Assembly: GCA_964522665.1 (NCBI GenBank)
Contig: CAZFVY010000047.1
Span: 1-50,682, forward strand
Length of the DNA: 50,682 nucleotides
Source of the DNA: CAZFVY01 sp964522665
Lineage (GTDB): Bacteria > Verrucomicrobiota > Verrucomicrobiia > Limisphaerales > CAZFVY01
Direction of reading: 5' to 3'
This document shows, one piece after another, positions 34,899 through 43,827 of this stretch. Numbering within the stretch: position 1 is the stretch's first letter; the number at the start of each line of letters is the position of its first letter. Under the pieces are notes generated by a model. The model saw only the letters and a program-made list of their open reading frames with translations. It did not search any database and was not told the DNA's origin. The position numbers and the translations under genes are program-made.

Positions 34899-36223
34899 TC
34901 AAAACTCTCGACGCGGATCAGGACCGGCGCGCTCTTCACGACGGCCAATTCCGCGATTTTGGTCAGGGCCTTGGCCACGGCGGCATTGGGCGCGTCGTGG
35001 ATCATCAGGATGAGCGGAACACTCTCGCCTTCATGACCTTCCGGTTGAATGACCGACGAGATTCCGATCTTTGCCCGTCCGAAAATGGCGGCGATTTTGG
35101 CCAGCGTGCCGGGTTTGTCAATGACGTTGAGCCGTAAATAATACCGCGAAATCACGTCCGCCAAGGGCAGCACGGCTCCATCCCGTTCGTGGGGCACGAA
35201 CGGCGGCACCCGGTTCTTGCTGCCGCATTTCAGGTCGAGCGCCGCGTCCGCCAGATCGCTCAGGACCGCGCTCGCCGTGGCGTCCTGCCCGGCGCCGCGC
35301 CCGTAGTAAAGCGTGTCGCCGACGATGTCGCCGCGGACATAGACCGCGTTGAACACCGAATTGACGCTCGCCATGACATGGCCGTTGGGGACCAATGTCG
35401 GATAGACCGAAACTTGGACCGGCGGGCAGCCCTTGAGGCCGCGTTTGTGCGGCGGACCGGGGCGTTTGACGATGCCCAGGAGCTTGATCGTGTAACCGAG
35501 TTGACCGGCAAATTGAATATCGAGTTTCGTGATCGCGCGGATGCCTTCGACGTGGATTTGCTTCGGATCGACCCAGAACCCGTGCGCGAGCGAGGCGAGG
35601 ATGCCGATCTTGTGCGCGGCGTCGTGGCCATCGACATCGAGCGACGGTTCCGCCTCGGCGTAGCCGAGTTTTTGCGCGTCCGCGAGCACGTCGGCGAAGT
35701 CCGCGCCCTCTTCCTTCATGCGCGTGAGGATGTAATTGCACGTGCCGTTCACGATTCCGTAGAGCCGCGTGATGCGGTTGCCGATCAACCCTTCGCGCAA
35801 CACCTTGATGATCGGAATGCCGCCCGCGACGCTGGCTTCGTAGTAAAGATTCGCGCCGAACGATTGCACCGCCGCGAAGAGCTCTTCCCCGTGAGCCGAG
35901 AGCAGCGCCTTGTTCGCGGTCACGACTGGTTTGCCGAGGCGAAGCGCGTTCAGGACGATGGTCCGGGCGGTCGTCGTGCCGCCGACCACTTCCGTGATGA
36001 GATCGATCTGGGGGTCGTTGACCACGCTCTGCCAATCGCCGGTCAGCAGCGCCGCCGGGACGGGCACGGCGCGGCGTTTGGCGGGATCGCGCACGGCGAC
36101 TTTGGCGATTCTCAGCTCGATGCCCAGGCGCGACGCCATCAGCGGACCGTTCCGCTCAATAGCCTGCCAGACACCGCCGCCCACGGTGCCGCCGCCGATA
36201 ATACCCACATTAACCTGCCGCAT
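34895..36223 (-). CDS. hom: Homoserine dehydrogenase with ACT domain
   Basis: Reduces aspartate semialdehyde to homoserine. The 442-residue enzyme opens with the NAD(P) motif VGIIGGGTVGGG, contains TANKALLSAHGEELF, the family signature ASVAGGIPIIK and the catalytic region EAEPSLDVDGHDAAHKIGIL, and ends in an ACT domain (about 360-440, INVIDKPGTLAKIAAIFG) for threonine feedback. The ATG at 36223 starts close to the nucleotide-binding strand as usual; an in-frame TTG at 36262 would add 13 residues. First gene of the hom-thrC-lysC operon. Its 5' region is divergent from the sigma-factor gene. Confidence 0.96.
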   Translation of the reverse strand: MRQVNVGIIGGGTVGGGVWQAIERNGPLMASRLGIELRIAKVAVRDPAKRRAVPVPAALLTGDWQSVVNDPQIDLITEVVGGTTTARTIVLNALRLGKPVVTANKALLSAHGEELFAAVQSFGANLYYEASVAGGIPIIKVLREGLIGNRITRLYGIVNGTCNYILTRMKEEGADFADVLADAQKLGYAEAEPSLDVDGHDAAHKIGILASLAHGFWVDPKQIHVEGIRAITKLDIQFAGQLGYTIKLLGIVKRPGPPHKRGLKGCPPVQVSVYPTLVPNGHVMASVNSVFNAVYVRGDIVGDTLYYGRGAGQDATASAVLSDLADAALDLKCGSKNRVPPFVPHERDGAVLPLADVISRYYLRLNVIDKPGTLAKIAAIFGRAKIGISSVIQPEGHEGESVPLILMIHDAPNAAVAKALTKIAELAVVKSAPVLIRVESFE

Positions 36224-36507
36224 AGGAGCCGATACCTTGCCGGGAATCGCCTCGACCGACAATTCATTTTCGGCGTCCGGTTTCGGTCGGGTTCAGGCGC
36301 AGGCGTGTCGCTTCCTCAGCTCCTCGGACGAGGCATCGTCAAGTGAGTCTTACTTTGGCCGTTAGCCTCACGCCACGCCGCGTTCGGCCGGTTTGCCCGC
36401 GTCTCATTTATAACGCCAGTGGCGAAATGACGTCGGACCAAAATAATTCTGTTCGATTTATTGTCCAAAACCCATGGTTTTCGGGAAGTACAATTACAGC
36501 ATAGCCC

Positions 36508-37065
36508 ATGTCACCAGACCCAACTTGCCATTTTGGGGATCGAAACGCCGCGCAGCAGCGGTTTCTTTCGTTATTCCTGCGTAGTGAAAGAGAGGTATTT
36601 CGTTACGTGGCCGCGCTCGTGCCGAATTTCGCGGACGCCGAGGACATTTTGCAGCAGACCGCCCTGACCCTGTGGGAAAAGTTTGACGACTATGACCCGA
36701 GCCAGCCCTTCACGCCCTGGGCGTGTCGGTTCGCGCTGAACAAGACTCGGCAATGGATCGAGCGGCGGGCGCGCTGGCGGCAGCTGCTCGAAGGCGGTCT
36801 GGCGGAGGAACTGGCGCAGCGTCGCGAGGAATTGGCGCCGGAGCTGGAGAAGAAGCTGAAGTATTTGGAAGTCTGTCTGGGAAAACTGCCCGAAGAACAT
36901 CGGTCGCTCGTCGAGCGCTACTACTACCGGCGCGACGGCGTCGAAAAACTGGCCGAGGCCTCTGGACGCACCGTGGACGCCACCTACAAGATGCTGCAGC
37001 GAGTTCGTCAGGCGCTCCAGCGCTGTATTGAGAACGGCGCGCGGCCGAGGGGAATCACGTCGTGA
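36508..37065 (+). CDS. ECF-type RNA polymerase sigma factor
   Basis: A 185-residue sigma-70 family protein with regions 2 and 4 only. Region 2: RFLSLFLRSEREVFRYVAALVPNFADAEDILQQTALTLWEKFDDYD, of the Verrucomicrobium/Rhodopirellula family type. Region 4: CLGKLPEEHRSLVERYYY followed by a helix-turn-helix. It overlaps the next gene by 4 bp (GTGA), so the FecR-LamG protein is its likely regulator. The target promoters cannot be identified. The two esterases downstream are candidate regulon members. Confidence 0.9.
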   Translation: MSPDPTCHFGDRNAAQQRFLSLFLRSEREVFRYVAALVPNFADAEDILQQTALTLWEKFDDYDPSQPFTPWACRFALNKTRQWIERRARWRQLLEGGLAEELAQRREELAPELEKKLKYLEVCLGKLPEEHRSLVERYYYRRDGVEKLAEASGRTVDATYKMLQRVRQALQRCIENGARPRGITS

Positions 37066-38720
37066 GGCTCGCCTATCCGTCGCGTGAGTTCGATGAGACC
37101 GTCGCCGCCGTTTGCCACGGCACGGCTTCCGACCCGCAGATCTGCTCTTTGAACGCGTTGCTGCGAACCGATGCCGCCGCGCGCGACGAATACATCTTAC
37201 GCGTGGAAGTGCATGCGCGATTGGCGTCGGATCCGGATCTGTTTGCCGCGCTGACGGCGGACTCACGCGTTGCCGCTTCAGCGGATCACGCGTCCTCACT
37301 CTCCCCGTCTGTCGTCCCGCTTTCCGCTTCCCGGGGACGACTTCGGCGAACGCGGAATTGGGGAGCCGCGCTGGCCGCGTGCGTGGCGCTGCTGGCCACC
37401 GGATGGTGGGGTTGGAACGCGTGGCGGCAGAGCGGGCGCAAAGGCGCCACCAGCGGCGCCGTGGCGATGCTCAGCCGCGCGGTGGACGCCCGCTGGGACG
37501 CCCGTGAGTCATCTCCCCGACTGGGAGCGCCGCTGGAGCCAGGCTGGCTGCGTCTCAAGACAGGATTGGCGGAGATTGTTTTCTACAGTGGCGCGCGCGT
37601 CATGATCGAAGGGCCGGCTGAACTTCAGCTCATTTCCCCGACCAATGCCGCCTGCCGCAGCGGGCGACTCGCGTCCGAAGTTCCTCCGCAAGCGCGTGGG
37701 TTTCGCGTCAGCACCCCGCAGATCGACTTGACCGACCTCGGCACGGCGTTCGGGCTTGATGTGAAAGCCGGCCGTACGGAGCTGCATGTGTTTAAAGGCA
37801 GCGTGGAATTTCAGGCGGCCCCCGGCGCCGGGAAACAGAATTTGAAAGCCGGCTTCGGCGCCGTGAAGGAACGCACGCGTCCGCTCCAACTCATCACCGC
37901 CGATCGCGCTCCGTTCGCGCAGTTGTTCGACTTGCAATTGACCTCGTCAGCGGCGGACGCGCGGCGACACGCGCAGTGGCGCGCCGCCGGCAGCCGGCTC
38001 GATAGGGATCCGTCCCTGCTCGTGCATTTTGATTTCGAGCAGGCGGACCAGTCGGACTGGCGACTGCGCAATGCGAGCGCCCGGGCCGGAACCTCGCCCG
38101 ACGCGACCACCATCGGTTGCCAGTGGGTCGAGGGGCGCTGGCCGGAGAAGCGCGCCCTGGAGTTCCAGAACGTGAGTGATCGCGTGCGTTTGAGCGTCCC
38201 TGGCGAATTCGAGTCATTGACCCTCGCGGCCTGGGTGCGCGTGCAGGGGCTGGATCGACAGTTCAGTTCGCTTTTCATGTGCGACGGTTTCGAGGCCGGC
38301 ACGCTGCATTGGCTGATCCGTCGGGACGGCGTGTTGGGACTCACCGTGATTGGTTCAGGTTCCGGCGACTACCAGATCGTGGCCAGCCCGTCCGTGCTCA
38401 CACTCGATCAATTCGGAATCTGGGTGCATTTGGCGGTCGTGATCGACGGGAGTGGGAAACGCGTGGCGCAGTACTTGAATGGACTGCCAGTCGCGGAGAA
38501 GGCGTTGAAAATCCCGCCTCCATTTAGCGTCGGGGCCGCGGAACTGGGAAACTGGAACGCGAGCGGTTTCAGCGATAACGATCCTTCCCTGATTCGCAAT
38601 TTCAGTGGCGCCATCGATGAATTTTGCCTGTTCAGCCGCGCGCTGAACGCGGACGAGGTCCGGGCGCTCTATTCCGCCGGCAGACCGCAACCAGATCTAC
38701 TCACGCAGAATCCGAATTGA
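37062..38720 (+). CDS. FecR-domain and LamG-domain membrane protein
   Basis: A 552-residue protein starting at GTG. Residues 1-100 are cytoplasmic with the helical, zinc-free anti-sigma-like region of FecR proteins; one transmembrane helix (about 106-125) follows. The periplasmic FecR domain (about 160-260) includes GFRVSTPQIDLTDLGTAFGL and FKGSVEFQ. A concanavalin-like LamG domain (about 330-545) begins SLLVHFDFEQADQSDW and ends EFCLFSRALNADEVRALYSAG. This fusion is known from Planctomycetes and Verrucomicrobia and presumably links glycan sensing to the co-encoded sigma factor; that role is inferred. Confidence 0.88.
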   Translation: MRLAYPSREFDETVAAVCHGTASDPQICSLNALLRTDAAARDEYILRVEVHARLASDPDLFAALTADSRVAASADHASSLSPSVVPLSASRGRLRRTRNWGAALAACVALLATGWWGWNAWRQSGRKGATSGAVAMLSRAVDARWDARESSPRLGAPLEPGWLRLKTGLAEIVFYSGARVMIEGPAELQLISPTNAACRSGRLASEVPPQARGFRVSTPQIDLTDLGTAFGLDVKAGRTELHVFKGSVEFQAAPGAGKQNLKAGFGAVKERTRPLQLITADRAPFAQLFDLQLTSSAADARRHAQWRAAGSRLDRDPSLLVHFDFEQADQSDWRLRNASARAGTSPDATTIGCQWVEGRWPEKRALEFQNVSDRVRLSVPGEFESLTLAAWVRVQGLDRQFSSLFMCDGFEAGTLHWLIRRDGVLGLTVIGSGSGDYQIVASPSVLTLDQFGIWVHLAVVIDGSGKRVAQYLNGLPVAEKALKIPPPFSVGAAELGNWNASGFSDNDPSLIRNFSGAIDEFCLFSRALNADEVRALYSAGRPQPDLLTQNPN

Positions 38721-38753
38721 AACCACGACTCAACGATTACCAACACCTACCTC

Positions 38754-39926
38754 ATGAAAACCAAACTCCTGTTTCTCGCGTTCGCTTTGATTCAATCGGG
38801 CCTGCTCTGCCGGGCCGAGGACAATCCTCCGGCCGATGATTGGAAACCCGCGCCTACCAATCAGCAGGGAAAACAATACCCTATGGTCAACTCGGAGGGA
38901 CGCGTCAAATTCCGGATCGCCGCTCCGCAAGCGCAAAGCGTGGAGGTAAGTTTCCGCGGGAGTAGCGCCTTCACCAAGGAGGAGGACGGCGCCTGGGTCG
39001 GCTACACCCGGCCGCTGGATGAAGGCTTTCATTACTACACCATCAAGATCGACGGGGCGGAGGTTCCAGATCCAAACAGCCACTACTTTTACGGGGCAGG
39101 ACGCTGGGGTAGCGCCGTTGAAATCCCCGCGAAGGATCAAGATTTCTACGCGCTTAAAAACGTGCCCCACGGACAACTCCGTGAAATCTATTACTGGGCC
39201 AAAGCGAGCAATACCAATCGTCACTGCTTTGTTTACACGCCGCCCGACTACGACACTGAGAGCGCCAAGCGCTATCCTGTGCTCTATCTGCAACATGGCG
39301 CAGGCGAGGATGAAACGGGCTGGGGCAGACAGGGCCACGCCGGGTGGATCATGGACAACCTGTTGGCCGAGGGAAAAACCAAACCGTTTCTCATCGTGAT
39401 GGAATACGGCGGCAACCCGTTCGCGGCGCCGCGGCAGACGAATGCCCCGCCGGTCCGCGGTCCGGGCGGCTTCAATTTTAACGCCTTCGAGCACGTTCTC
39501 ATCGATGATCTGATTCCTTTTGTGGACGCGCATTTTCGCACCCTCGCGGATCAACCCCATCGAGCCATGGCCGGGCTTTCAATGGGCGGGATGCAGACGC
39601 GGTCGATCACGCTCGCCCACCTGGATACGTTCTCGCAAATCGGCGTCTTCAGCGGGGGCAGCATCGCCGTGACGAACATCACGGATATGGCGGCCTTCAA
39701 GGAGAAGGTGAAGCTCGTCTTCGTCAGCTACGGCAGCCGTGAACTCGGCACAAACCGCGTCGGCGCCGCTCGTGGCGGCTTCGGCGGTGATCCCAAGGTG
39801 AACGTCGCCGACCTCAAAGCCGCCGGCGTGAACAGCGTCTTTTACGAGTCGCCGAACACCGCGCACGAATGGCAGAGCTGGCGACGCAGCCTGCGTGAGT
39901 TCGCGCCGTTGCTGTTCAATGAGTGA
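38754..39926 (+). CDS. Secreted esterase with CBM48-like N-domain
   Basis: A 390-residue exported protein: signal peptide to about residue 22 (LCRAED), a CBM48/E-set-like domain (about 45-125, VKFRIAAPQAQSVEVSF to DGAEVPDPNSHYFYG), then an esterase_D/alpha-beta hydrolase. The nucleophile is Ser276 in GLSMGGMQ and the catalytic His lies in NTAHEWQSW near the C-terminus. This is the layout of feruloyl or acetyl xylan esterases of the XynZ/Fes type. It starts 33 bp after the FecR-LamG gene and overlaps the frame leading to the second esterase. Confidence 0.88.
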   Translation: MKTKLLFLAFALIQSGLLCRAEDNPPADDWKPAPTNQQGKQYPMVNSEGRVKFRIAAPQAQSVEVSFRGSSAFTKEEDGAWVGYTRPLDEGFHYYTIKIDGAEVPDPNSHYFYGAGRWGSAVEIPAKDQDFYALKNVPHGQLREIYYWAKASNTNRHCFVYTPPDYDTESAKRYPVLYLQHGAGEDETGWGRQGHAGWIMDNLLAEGKTKPFLIVMEYGGNPFAAPRQTNAPPVRGPGGFNFNAFEHVLIDDLIPFVDAHFRTLADQPHRAMAGLSMGGMQTRSITLAHLDTFSQIGVFSGGSIAVTNITDMAAFKEKVKLVFVSYGSRELGTNRVGAARGGFGGDPKVNVADLKAAGVNSVFYESPNTAHEWQSWRRSLREFAPLLFNE

Positions 39927-39964
39927 CGCGCTACGGGATGCGAAACGTTAAGAACCTAACAATC

Positions 39965-41206
39965 ATGAAAACTCTCCTTGCGCTCTCAATCCTGGCGGTG
40001 GCTTCCTTCGCCGCCTTCGCGGCGGACGTCACCGGCGTCTGGAAAGCCGAGTTCGAGACGCAGCGCGGTCTGCAGAAATACACCTTCGTTCTCAAGCAAG
40101 ACGGCGCGAATGTCAGCGGCAAGGCCAACGTGGAAATGGCCGACCAGAAACGCGAAGCCGAGTTCAAGGATGGCAAACTGGACGGCGACACGCTGACGTT
40201 TGTCGAGCCGTTGAACATCAATGGCAATGACCTTCGAATCGTCTTCACCGGCAAGGTTGCGGGCGATGAGATCAAGTTTACACGCAAGGTCGGCGACTTC
40301 GGTTCTTCCGAGGCCACGGCCAAACGCGAGGCCAGCTCCCCCCAACCCGCCGCCGGCGAGAGAGCCCCGGGGCCGCGCGACGGACGAGGACGATTTGGCG
40401 GGCCAATTGTGTTGACGCCGGACGACAAGGCGGCGTTTCCGAATCCGCCGGACGGTTTCGATAAAGCGCGCGACGGCATCGCGCACGGCCGGCTAGAAAT
40501 GATCGATTACGATTCGAAGTCCGTCGGCAATAAGCGCAAGGCGCTCGTTTATACGCCACCCGGTTATCCGGACGGCACGAAGTATCCCGTCCTTTATCTT
40601 TTGCACGGTATCGGTGGCGACGAAGAGGAGTGGCATCGCGGCGGCCATCCCGAAGTGATTCTCGACAACCTTATCGCGGACAAGAAGGCCGTGCCCATGA
40701 TCATCGTCATGCCCAACGGACGCGCGCAACCGGACGACCGCCCGGGCCCCAACGCGATGGCGACGGCGCCGGCGTTCGCCAAGTTCGACAAGGACCTGAT
40801 TGGCGATCTTATCCCGTTTATCGAGGCCAGGTATTCCGTCGCCAAGGATCGCGAGAGCCGCGCGCTGGCCGGACTTTCGATGGGCGGCGGACAGTCATTG
40901 AACTTCGGCCTCGGCAACCTCGACACCTTCGCCTGGATTGGCGGCTTCTCCTCCGCGCCGAATACCAAGCCCCCAGGGGAGCTGGTGCCCGACCCCGAGA
41001 AGGCGACCAGGCAATTGAAACTGCTCTACATCTCCGCCGGCAGCAAAGACGGCCTCATTCGCATCAGCCAGGGCGTCCATGCCTACTTGAAAGAGAAAAA
41101 CGTCCCGCACATCTGGCACGTCGATGAGCACGCGCACGACTTCCAGCACTGGAAAAAGGCTCTCTTCAATTTCTCTCAACTGATTTTTAAACCGACGGCC
41201 AAGTAG
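39965..41206 (+). CDS. Secreted esterase, second copy
   Basis: A 413-residue exported esterase. The ATG at 39965 starts a clear signal peptide (KTLLALSILAVASFAAFA); the open frame before it has none. Residues 22-120 form a beta-barrel-like domain (TGVWKAEFETQRGLQKYTF) of a kind seen in Verrucomicrobial hydrolases rather than CBM48. The catalytic domain shows YLLHGIGGDEEEWHRGGHPE, GLSMGGGQS with Ser305, and HVDEHAHDFQHW with the His. It is a homologue of the upstream esterase with a different accessory domain, so the pair may act on different acylated glycans. Confidence 0.88.
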   Translation: MKTLLALSILAVASFAAFAADVTGVWKAEFETQRGLQKYTFVLKQDGANVSGKANVEMADQKREAEFKDGKLDGDTLTFVEPLNINGNDLRIVFTGKVAGDEIKFTRKVGDFGSSEATAKREASSPQPAAGERAPGPRDGRGRFGGPIVLTPDDKAAFPNPPDGFDKARDGIAHGRLEMIDYDSKSVGNKRKALVYTPPGYPDGTKYPVLYLLHGIGGDEEEWHRGGHPEVILDNLIADKKAVPMIIVMPNGRAQPDDRPGPNAMATAPAFAKFDKDLIGDLIPFIEARYSVAKDRESRALAGLSMGGGQSLNFGLGNLDTFAWIGGFSSAPNTKPPGELVPDPEKATRQLKLLYISAGSKDGLIRISQGVHAYLKEKNVPHIWHVDEHAHDFQHWKKALFNFSQLIFKPTAK

Positions 41207-41715
41207 CGCCTCGGCTCGACCCGCAAGCAGGGTTCTGTGTTCCGTACAAACCCCAGCGGCGGGTGTGGCAGACTCTGCATCGATGCCATGTGGAGCGCGT
41301 TGGCGACCCACGTCATAGGCGTTCCCCGCAAATCTCCTTCGCTTCCAAATATGCTTGTGACCCCGCGCCTACTACGGCACGCCCCTGCCGTGGAGTTGCC
41401 CCCCGGATGGCGTGGATCGAGCCTTGAGCGCCACCTGACTGGGCCAATCGCCCAAGGGAATCAGGGCAAATCGCCAGCGATGCGGCATAATTCGGGCGGC
41501 GAGATGACGCCGCTCATGCCGAATGTGGGATAGCCGGCCTTCACGCGATTTCTGAAACTTTCGAAATCCCGTCCGTGTTGTCATATCGGATAGCCGATCC
41601 CTACCCTTCGTTGGGCGCAGATAATAAACGAGCTGATGCAGCTCGCGGAATTCCTCGCCTGATCGGCTATCGCACCTGGAAAAAGACGGGCAAATGCTCG
41701 GGAAACATTAATAAA
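41207..41715. other. Gene-free stretch upstream of the S41 protease
   Basis: No convincing gene. GATAGCCGATC (41589-41599) and GATCGGCTATC (41661-41671) form an 11-bp inverted repeat shortly before the protease gene, which could be an operator or a terminator remnant. A T-poor, GC-moderate composition gives no clear promoter. Confidence 0.45.
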
Positions 41716-43197
41716 ATGAACAAGGCGAGAATCAGAATGAAGAGTACGCACGCGACCTCAACAAGGTTGAGCGTCGCATTGGTCGCAATGTTACTGACGG
41801 CCGCGGATCGATCAAAGGCTGAGCCGGCTGTTAAGTTCGAACCAAAACAACTGCAGGAGGATTTTCGCATCGCGCGTCAGTCCCTGGAGGAAGGACACCC
41901 TGGACTCTACCGCCATATTGACAAGGTCGAACTCGACCGCGTTTTTGACCAGGCGGCAAAGTCCCTCAACCGGCCAATGGATTTCTATGAATTTTATCGG
42001 CTCGTGGCGCCGGCGATCGCCGCGATTAAATGCGGCCATACCGGCGTCGGCATCTCAACTGCGATTCAGGAGGAAACGGACCGCCTGGCCTGGCTGCCCT
42101 TCGACGTGAAGGTCCTGGGAGGTAAAGCCTACATTTTCCGAGATTACGTCCAGGGAGGAAAACTGGCTGGAAAAGAAATTAAATCCATCAATGGCGCTCC
42201 CGCCTCCCGCATCCTAGCCACGATGCTCGCCGCCTCGATGAAGGACGGTGACACGCAGACCACGCGACAAATGGATATTAGCGGAAACTTCGGGCTGAAT
42301 CTGATCGCCTTGCTTGGGATTAAGGCGCCCTACGACGTGGCTCTCGCCGGTTCCGGAGGCAAGCAGGCCGAGTCGGTCCGAGTTGCCGGAGTGAGACCTG
42401 ATGAGCGGGCGAAGTTGTCAAAGCAGCTTTACCCGCAGGATCAGGCGGGCAAGGAATTTGGGGCTCTGAAATTCCTGGACGATGGAAAAATCGCCTGTCT
42501 GACCTACTCTTCGTTCGGAACGGCGATGGAAGAAGCCGAAGCGTTCATGAAGCGCTCGTTTGCGGACATTGAAGCGAAGAGATCCAAGACGCTCATTCTT
42601 GACGTACGGGGCAATGGCGGGGGTGAAGACGCGCTTGGCAAACTCCTGTTTTCCTACCTCGTGGACGCGCCTTTCATGTATTACGACGATCTTATCGCCA
42701 ACAAGATGAACTTCACGTTCGCGAAGTACACCGAGCCGCATCGGGATTTGATTCCGCCGGACGACGTGGCCGAACGCCGCGCCGACGGCAAGTTCCACCT
42801 GATAAAGTACGATAATATGGGTCTCCAACAGCCGAGCAAACCCACTTTCACCGGGCCGGTTTACATCTTGATCGATGGCGGTTGCTTATCCACCACGGCG
42901 GAATTCCTTACCGCCGCGCACTCACGTCATCGCGCCACCTTTATCGGCGAAGAATCCGCGGGGTGTTACTATGGCCCTACCTCCGGGGACATCGTGAGAA
43001 TCATGCTCCCCAACACGAAAATGCTGATCTACATCCCCATCGTGAGCTATTACTTGTCCGTGGAAGGCGGCCACCAGCATGACGCCGGCCGGGGCGTAAT
43101 CCCGGATTTTCCCGTGGAGCGCACCATCACGGACATGGTGGCGGGGACCGATCGGGATTTGGAGCTGGCGTTGGAGCTTTCGCGAAAAGGCCGGTAA
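41716..43197 (+). CDS. Secreted S41-family (tail-specific) peptidase
   Basis: About 493 residues from the ATG at 41716; a start at 41737 is also possible and both precede a signal-like segment (LSVALVAMLLTAADRSKA). The C-terminal half is a clan S41 fold: LILDVRGNGGGED, GPVYILIDGGCLSTTAEFLTAA with the likely nucleophile Ser392, and FIGEESAGCYYGPTSG. The N-terminal half is helical, with a region (GVGISTAIQEET to KEIKSINGAPA) reminiscent of a PDZ-like module. It probably degrades or processes periplasmic proteins. The longer frame from 41575 has no signal sense. Confidence 0.85.
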   Translation: MNKARIRMKSTHATSTRLSVALVAMLLTAADRSKAEPAVKFEPKQLQEDFRIARQSLEEGHPGLYRHIDKVELDRVFDQAAKSLNRPMDFYEFYRLVAPAIAAIKCGHTGVGISTAIQEETDRLAWLPFDVKVLGGKAYIFRDYVQGGKLAGKEIKSINGAPASRILATMLAASMKDGDTQTTRQMDISGNFGLNLIALLGIKAPYDVALAGSGGKQAESVRVAGVRPDERAKLSKQLYPQDQAGKEFGALKFLDDGKIACLTYSSFGTAMEEAEAFMKRSFADIEAKRSKTLILDVRGNGGGEDALGKLLFSYLVDAPFMYYDDLIANKMNFTFAKYTEPHRDLIPPDDVAERRADGKFHLIKYDNMGLQQPSKPTFTGPVYILIDGGCLSTTAEFLTAAHSRHRATFIGEESAGCYYGPTSGDIVRIMLPNTKMLIYIPIVSYYLSVEGGHQHDAGRGVIPDFPVERTITDMVAGTDRDLELALELSRKGR

Positions 43198-43320
43198 GGA
43201 GTAATGACCACAGGCCCGGCGCGAATGCTCGTGACCGGGCTTTCGTCACCTTCCCGCGCTCGAAGTTCCTACCTCACGCGCCCGCGTCGCGCGGTTCCCA
43301 ACCCTCGCCAGTCGTCCCAC

Positions 43321-43354
43321 GTTTTGCGAACTGTCACGGGTGAGAACCGACGCC
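43321..43354 (-). repeat. Solo terminal end of the small repeat family (copy A)
   Basis: This stretch aligns with the right end of copy B (46665-46699) at roughly 30 of 36 positions, including ACTGTCA, GTGAGAACC and the final GACGCC (CAACACC in B). The interior of the unit is not recognisable to the left. It lies about 130 bp before the PadR-like gene. Confidence 0.55.
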
Positions 43355-43482
43355 GGCTCAGGGCCGTCTCGAGCTTCGAAGCCCTGCCGGAACGATCCGT
43401 TCTGGGTGATCCGACCCACCGGCGGCGTGGGACCAATTCTTTCCTATTGCGTTCCCATAGGAAAAGCGATAGGCTCCTGTCC

Positions 43483-43827
43483 GTGAATGATAAAGTTGAG
43501 GTTTGGGAAGGCGCCGCGGCGCTGACGGCCGGGGGACCGCTCGAACGTGGCGGTTCATTGCTCGGCCGCGGGATCGCTCGTCAGATTGAGCGGACCAGCG
43601 CCGATTTGTCGTCCGTCAACCGCGGCACGGTCCACCCGGCCTTGGTCAAGTTCGAACCGGCGGGCAACTTCGTTTCGGAATGTGGCATCGCAGCGAGTGA
43701 TCGGAAGGCGAAATATTATCAGTTAGCTCGCGCGGGCCAAAAGAAAAACCAGCAGGAGACCCAGGAATGGGAATCGCTGACTGGCATCGTCGCTAGCGTC
43801 CTGAATCCCAGGGAGGGCATGGCATGA
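43483..43827 (+). CDS. Degenerate PadR-family regulator
   Basis: From the GTG at 43483 the frame gives 114 residues, the usual PadR size. GRGIARQIERTSADLSSVN, RGTVHPALVKFEP and DRKAKYYQLARAG match the winged-helix and wing of the PadR proteins that precede ADOP permeases. However, the first helix region (AAALTAGGPLERGGSLLGRG) is scrambled where the family has a conserved TLDLLVLKTL-like helix, GYGIA has become GRGIA, and the conserved Trp of the wing is Cys (SECGIA). It overlaps the permease gene by 4 bp. The frame is open, so it may still be translated, but DNA binding is doubtful. Confidence 0.6.
   Translation: MNDKVEVWEGAAALTAGGPLERGGSLLGRGIARQIERTSADLSSVNRGTVHPALVKFEPAGNFVSECGIAASDRKAKYYQLARAGQKKNQQETQEWESLTGIVASVLNPREGMA

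Noticed and set aside
35189..36346. Long plus-strand open frame of 385 codons opposite hom
   Set aside because: It is the complement of a clear homoserine dehydrogenase gene with all motifs. High GC produces long antisense frames, and its protein has no domain sense.
43204..43482. Upstream extension of the PadR-like frame to 207 codons
   Set aside because: Residues before the GTG at 43483 are Arg/Ser-rich noise and run through the solo repeat end. PadR proteins of this type are about 110 residues.
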